Source of the DNA: an uncultured Veillonella sp.
GTDB taxonomy: Bacteria; Bacillota; Negativicutes; Veillonellales; Veillonellaceae
Direction: 5' to 3'
NCBI GenBank assembly: GCA_900757715.1
Contig: CAAEOZ010000090.1
Span: forward strand, 1 to 64,000
Length of the DNA stretch: 64,000 bases
The notes beneath the pieces were generated by a model, which was not told the origin of the DNA, did not search any database, and saw nothing but the letters and a program-made list of their open reading frames with translations. A program made the position numbers and the translations under genes. This document shows positions 61,238 to 64,000 of the stretch, piece after piece. Position 1 is the stretch's first letter; every line of letters starts with the position of its first letter.

Positions 61238-61615
61238 TTACATTGTTTTCTCTACTAATGCTTCTTGTAGAATTTGAGAAAAGTTAATTCCTTTAGCTAA
61301 TGCTCTATCGTTTAGCCAGGCAGGAATCGTTAGGGTTTTCTTTACGGATTTACTGTTTTTAGCTAAATCAATATCTGTTTGAACTAATGTAGGATATGTT
61401 GTTTCGGTACATGGTAAGCTGCGAATAGATGTGGGGGTAGGTAGAGTTTGTCCATCTTCTAAAGCACCTAATATATAGAGCTCCATAGCCTCTTGTGCAT
61501 TGGTTATTAATTCTGTTAGTGTTGAGCCGGTGCTACTAGTGTATTCGAGATCGGGAAATTCAGCCCAGAAACCATCGGCATCGTCATGGATTATAGCAGG
61601 GTATATAAATTTCAT
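61238..61615 (-). CDS. hicB: HicB-type antitoxin
   Basis: This is a 125-residue HicB. The N-terminal partial RNase-H-like fold is seen as YPAIIHDDADGFWAEFPDLEYTSSTGSTLTELITNAQEAMELY (in parts), with the GFWAEFPDL signature. The C-terminus (LTIPAWLNDRALAKGINFSQILQEAL) is a ribbon-helix-helix DNA-binding domain. It inhibits HicA and represses the operon. AAGGAGG precedes the ATG; it lies 9 bases after hicA. Confidence 0.93.
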   Translation of the reverse strand: MKFIYPAIIHDDADGFWAEFPDLEYTSSTGSTLTELITNAQEAMELYILGALEDGQTLPTPTSIRSLPCTETTYPTLVQTDIDLAKNSKSVKKTLTIPAWLNDRALAKGINFSQILQEALVEKTM

Positions 61616-61624
61616 AGGGCCTCC

Positions 61625-61801
61625 TTATTTTAGTCCTGTTCGTTTTAGAATAGCATGTAATAAACCTGTAGGAACATCTTTTTCGTGTACGGCAATGACT
61701 TCCACTTGATCATCTTTTTTCAAACGATGATGACTACCGCATTGCCGTACATCCTTCCAACCATTTTGTAGAAGTAGTTTAAGCAAATCTTTATCCTTCA
61801 T
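61625..61801 (-). CDS. hicA: HicA-type mRNA interferase toxin
   Basis: This is a 58-residue HicA. MKDKDLLKLLLQNGWKDVRQ and the catalytic-His motif CGSHHRLKK fit the double-stranded-RNA-binding-like HicA fold; HEKDVPTGLLHAILKRTGL is the typical end. AAAGGAG lies 8 bases before this ATG, so a longer upstream frame is rejected. Toxin-first order is usual for HicAB. Confidence 0.93.
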   Translation of the reverse strand: MKDKDLLKLLLQNGWKDVRQCGSHHRLKKDDQVEVIAVHEKDVPTGLLHAILKRTGLK

Positions 61802-61817
61802 AGGTTCTCCTTTCACT

Positions 61818-61839
61818 ATAACACGTATATACGTGTTAT
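61818..61839 (-). promoter_or_regulatory. hicAB palindromic operator
   Basis: ATAACACGTATATACGTGTTAT is a perfect 22-base palindrome 16 bases before the hicA start. It abuts a TATAAC -10 on the minus strand. It is the likely binding site for HicB. Confidence 0.8.
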
Positions 61840-62021
61840 ACAATGGATAGGCGTATAGTTTATTCATTTGTAGTCTAGCATCGTTTGTATCATTATAGTG
61901 GTGACTATTGGTCACCTATGTTCCTATTAGTCACTTGACAATATAGTTTTGTATAATGAATAGCATGAATTGAATAAATAGGGATAAGAGGTAAATTAAA
62001 TAAGTGTAATATTAGTGTGTA

Positions 62022-62066
62022 AAAAAGCTGTATCAAATGGTAATGTCATTTGATACAGCTTTTTGT
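62022..62066. terminator. Terminator, duplicated at 63465
   Basis: AAAAAGCTGTATCAAATG pairs with CATTTGATACAGCTTTTT. The same hairpin lies after the intact rarD copy. Confidence 0.88.
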
Positions 62067-62074
62067 ATAGCTAA

Positions 62075-62425
62075 TTATTTCGTTTGCTTTGGTTGATTGG
62101 ACATGGTGTATATGGCAAGTGCTATCCAAATACAGGAGAAGGCAATGATGTTTGGTATATCAAAGCTTTCTTCAAAATAGAAAATAGATAGTAAAAATAT
62201 AATTGTAGGAGCTAAATATTGAAGAAAGCCTAGTAGGTTGAGTGGTAATAGTTGAGCTCCGTAGGAGAAAAGGATAAAAGGAACTGCTGTAGTTAAACCA
62301 CAGCCCATGAGGAGCAAAGCAGTGTACCAGTCTGTGCTAAAATAAGACCAAGAGGTAGTATCGAAGACAGTTGTGTATAGCAAGGCTAGCGGTGTTAAGA
62401 GCCAAGCTTCAACGGCACCTAGCAC
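62075..62425 (-). pseudogene. rarD fragment, C-terminal third only
   Basis: This 116-residue frame matches the end of the EamA-type RarD protein encoded at 63525 (EAWLLTPLALLYTT, FSYGAQLLPLNLLGFLQY, IIAFSCIWIALAIYT). It begins abruptly at the position of GAVEAWLL. The ~180 N-terminal residues are missing and the ATG has no ribosome site. With its terminator it forms one half of a duplication flanking the DUF3829 lipoprotein. Confidence 0.85.
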
Positions 62426-62548
62426 TACCTATTCATTTTAGTTATCAAATATGATCTTTATATATTAATCCTATTCATAAAAATCATATTAGTATATAAT
62501 TAATATGTATAAATTAGGTTGTGTATTGATGAAAGGAGAGGATTCATC

Positions 62549-63448
62549 ATGAAACCATTTGGTAAAAGGGTAGCAATGGCTGTGTTGTGTGCGGCGACAT
62601 TAACATCACCTTTATTGTTGAGCGGTTGTAGTATGTCAGAGTTATGGCAGGGTACTGAACAGAGCCGTAAGGAAATTGCGCAACGGTCTGAGCAAGATCA
62701 GGTGCAGTTATTTAATCAATATGTGAAAGCTGTAAGCCGATACAATCGCATGGCTGTAATGTTTGATTATGCGAATACGCCAACTCTTAATGAGTTAAAA
62801 GCTGGGCAGCATTTAACTGTTTTTAATGCGCCGAACTTTAAGCAGCTACAAAAAGAATTAGAAGAGGCTAAGCAAGCTGGTATTCCTTATGATGAAATGA
62901 AGGAGCCTTTAGATAAGTTGCTTTCAAAATTGAACGAAATTACACCGGTGGCCGAAGAGCTCGATGCATACTATAAATCTAAAGGGTATACCACAGATAA
63001 CTATGCTAAGGAGCAACAATTAGGTCCTAAATATGTTCAATTGTATGAACAATTTGTTCCTGTTTATGCTGACTTTGATAATGTTATGCATAAAATCAAT
63101 ACGGAGCGCTTGCAACAACGGTTACAACAATTGCGTGATGTAGGCAAGAAAAATGCAGCTGCAGCACAAGAGGTTCATTTGCGACTTACTGCGGTCCTAG
63201 AAAAGATTGATAGTGAAAAACAACTAGATGTAAATGCTATCAATCAAGAGTTGCAAGCTATTGGTGATGTATCAAATGGCATTACTAGTCCTAAGTATGA
63301 TTCTGTTAAGACTTCTGTAAACTCTACAATTGGTGCAATTCGTACCTATATGGGATCAAAACAAGATAACGACTATAATCGTATGATTGAGGCCTATAAC
63401 CATTATATTTCTAATATGAATACGACCAATATGAATGAGTTAGATTAA
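62549..63448 (+). CDS. DUF3829-like lipoprotein
   Basis: This is a 299-residue lipoprotein with lipobox LLLSGC near residue 27. The mature part is almost wholly helical with heptad-like stretches (LQKELEEAKQAGIPYDEMKE, RLQQRLQQLRDVGKKN). KAVSRYNRMAVMFDYANTP and the closing MIEAYNHYISNMN resemble DUF3829 proteins, which are uncharacterised. GGAGAGGATTCATC precedes the ATG. It sits between the truncated and intact rarD copies, on the opposite strand. Confidence 0.72.
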   Translation: MKPFGKRVAMAVLCAATLTSPLLLSGCSMSELWQGTEQSRKEIAQRSEQDQVQLFNQYVKAVSRYNRMAVMFDYANTPTLNELKAGQHLTVFNAPNFKQLQKELEEAKQAGIPYDEMKEPLDKLLSKLNEITPVAEELDAYYKSKGYTTDNYAKEQQLGPKYVQLYEQFVPVYADFDNVMHKINTERLQQRLQQLRDVGKKNAAAAQEVHLRLTAVLEKIDSEKQLDVNAINQELQAIGDVSNGITSPKYDSVKTSVNSTIGAIRTYMGSKQDNDYNRMIEAYNHYISNMNTTNMNELD

Positions 63449-63464
63449 TAAGTCTATATAAAAG

Positions 63465-63507
63465 AAAGCTGTATCAAATGAGAATGTCATTTGATACAGC
63501 TTTTTAG
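63465..63507. terminator. Terminator of intact rarD and DUF3829 gene
   Basis: AAAGCTGTATCAAATG pairs with CATTTGATACAGCTTT, nearly identical to the hairpin at 62022. Confidence 0.88.
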
Positions 63508-63524
63508 TTGATATACGATATATC

Positions 63525-64000
63525 TTACTTTTTTAGGCTAATGCGCGTTGTAATTTGGCTTGATAAGGAGAATAATACTAAGGCTATCCAGATACAACCG
63601 AAGGCGATCATTTGTGGTGTGCCAAAGCTTTCACCAAAGTAAAAGATGGCTAGCAACAAGGCAATGGTAGGGGATACATATTGCAGGAAGCCTAGTAGGT
63701 TGAGCGGCAATAGTTGCGCACCATAGGAGAATAGCACCAATGGAACAGATGTAGTTAGACCGCAGGCTATGAGCAGCATGGAGGTATACCAGTCTGTGCC
63801 GAAATAAGACCACACTGTATTATCGATCATGGTCGTATATAGTAAGGCTAGCGGTGTTAATAGCCAGGCCTCAAAGGCGATGCTCGTAAAGGGAGAGATG
63901 AGTAGTTTCTTTTTTACGGCCCCATAAAGACCGAAGGAAACGGCGAGGATCATCGATACTAACGGCAAGGATCCTACTTGATAGGTGAGTAAGGCGATGC
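63525..64000 (-). CDS. rarD: RarD-like EamA transporter, N-terminus beyond window
   Basis: The C-terminal ~158 residues are in the window; the frame stays open to position 64000, so the 5' end lies outside. ALLTYQVGSLPLVSMILAVSFGLYGAVKKK (in parts), then FEAWLLTPLALLYTT, LIACGLTTSVPLVLFSYGAQLLPLNLLGFLQYVSPT (in parts) and FGCIWIALVLFSL are typical of RarD (EamA/DMT fold, ten spans, ~300 residues). The E. coli protein is linked to chloramphenicol sensitivity but its substrate is unknown. Confidence 0.88.
   Translation of the reverse strand, partial: IALLTYQVGSLPLVSMILAVSFGLYGAVKKKLLISPFTSIAFEAWLLTPLALLYTTMIDNTVWSYFGTDWYTSMLLIACGLTTSVPLVLFSYGAQLLPLNLLGFLQYVSPTIALLLAIFYFGESFGTPQMIAFGCIWIALVLFSLSSQITTRISLKK

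Noticed and set aside
1..64000. tRNA, rRNA, insertion sequence or prophage genes
   Set aside because: I looked for T-loop and anticodon-arm patterns, transposase motifs and phage structural genes and found none that I could support.

Overview
The window reads as a chromosomal segment of a Veillonella-like bacterium (Negativicutes, the outer-membrane-bearing Firmicutes). The evidence is indirect but consistent. An OmpH/Skp-type periplasmic chaperone is cut by the left edge. There are many lipoproteins and exported proteins, low-GC codon use with strong AGGAGG ribosome sites, and a lactate/anaerobic gene set: a 940-residue D-lactate dehydrogenase-type flavoprotein, a short [FeFe]-hydrogenase with two N-terminal ferredoxin clusters, a FucO-like alcohol dehydrogenase and a siroheme reductase-like protein. 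No rRNA, tRNA, CRISPR array or transposase was recognised.

Layout. 1-5.1 kb: OmpH/Skp end, nitroreductase, cupin, a siroheme/4Fe-4S reductase-like gene with a partner and a long structured leader, and an SfsA-DUF123 fusion. 5.4-13.7 kb: lipoprotein, gyrA, a family of small exported proteins (one truncated), [FeFe]-hydrogenase, and a GH3-type lipoprotein lacking catalytic motifs. 14-17.2 kb: an ATPase, a divergent sigma factor and an unknown partner. 17.6-26.0 kb: an A+T-rich five-gene restriction/defence operon (MORC/MutL-like GHKL ATPase, Z1 helicase, PD-(D/E)XK protein, AIPR protein, cytosine-5 methyltransferase). 26.1-27.6 kb: cytosine-permease-like gene plus a 54-residue membrane protein. 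28-38 kb: accessory region with three paralogous exported proteins interleaved with three copies of a type I toxin-antitoxin cassette (one reduced to an orphan antitoxin), a sodium:solute symporter and a flavin reductase. 38-42 kb: Tag glycosylase, DUF554 protein, HigBA and an Spx/ArsC-like protein. 42-46 kb: two eroded metal P-type ATPases flanking an organophosphate-type MFS transporter. 46-57 kb: nitroreductase, MarR regulator, carboxymuconolactone decarboxylase-like protein, M50 protease, BFD-like ferredoxin, GH3 lipoprotein with a premature amber codon, fucO, ClC antiporter and TauE/SafE exporter. 57-64 kb: D-lactate dehydrogenase, an Fst-type type I toxin-antitoxin locus, TPR lipoprotein, HicAB, and a partly duplicated rarD flanking a DUF3829 lipoprotein.

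Most notable signals. (1) A cassette seen at 31.1-31.5, 33.2-33.4 and 35.3-35.7 kb encodes a holin-like hydrophobic peptide. It is bounded by a 14-bp inverted repeat and by convergent consensus promoters. (2) A second, unrelated type I system at 60.0-60.3 kb has the architecture of the enterococcal par locus: shared terminator, two direct repeats and a 5' stem sequestering the ribosome site. (3) Long nested palindromes just after genes at 5.1, 9.3 and 41.9 kb have gene-specific stems but nearly the same loop, consensus CTCCATAGCGAGCTAAGTC. (4) The 8.4-kb restriction/defence operon. (5) A P-type ATPase reduced to its membrane core.

All calls are from reading the sequence and recalling family motifs; no database search was run.
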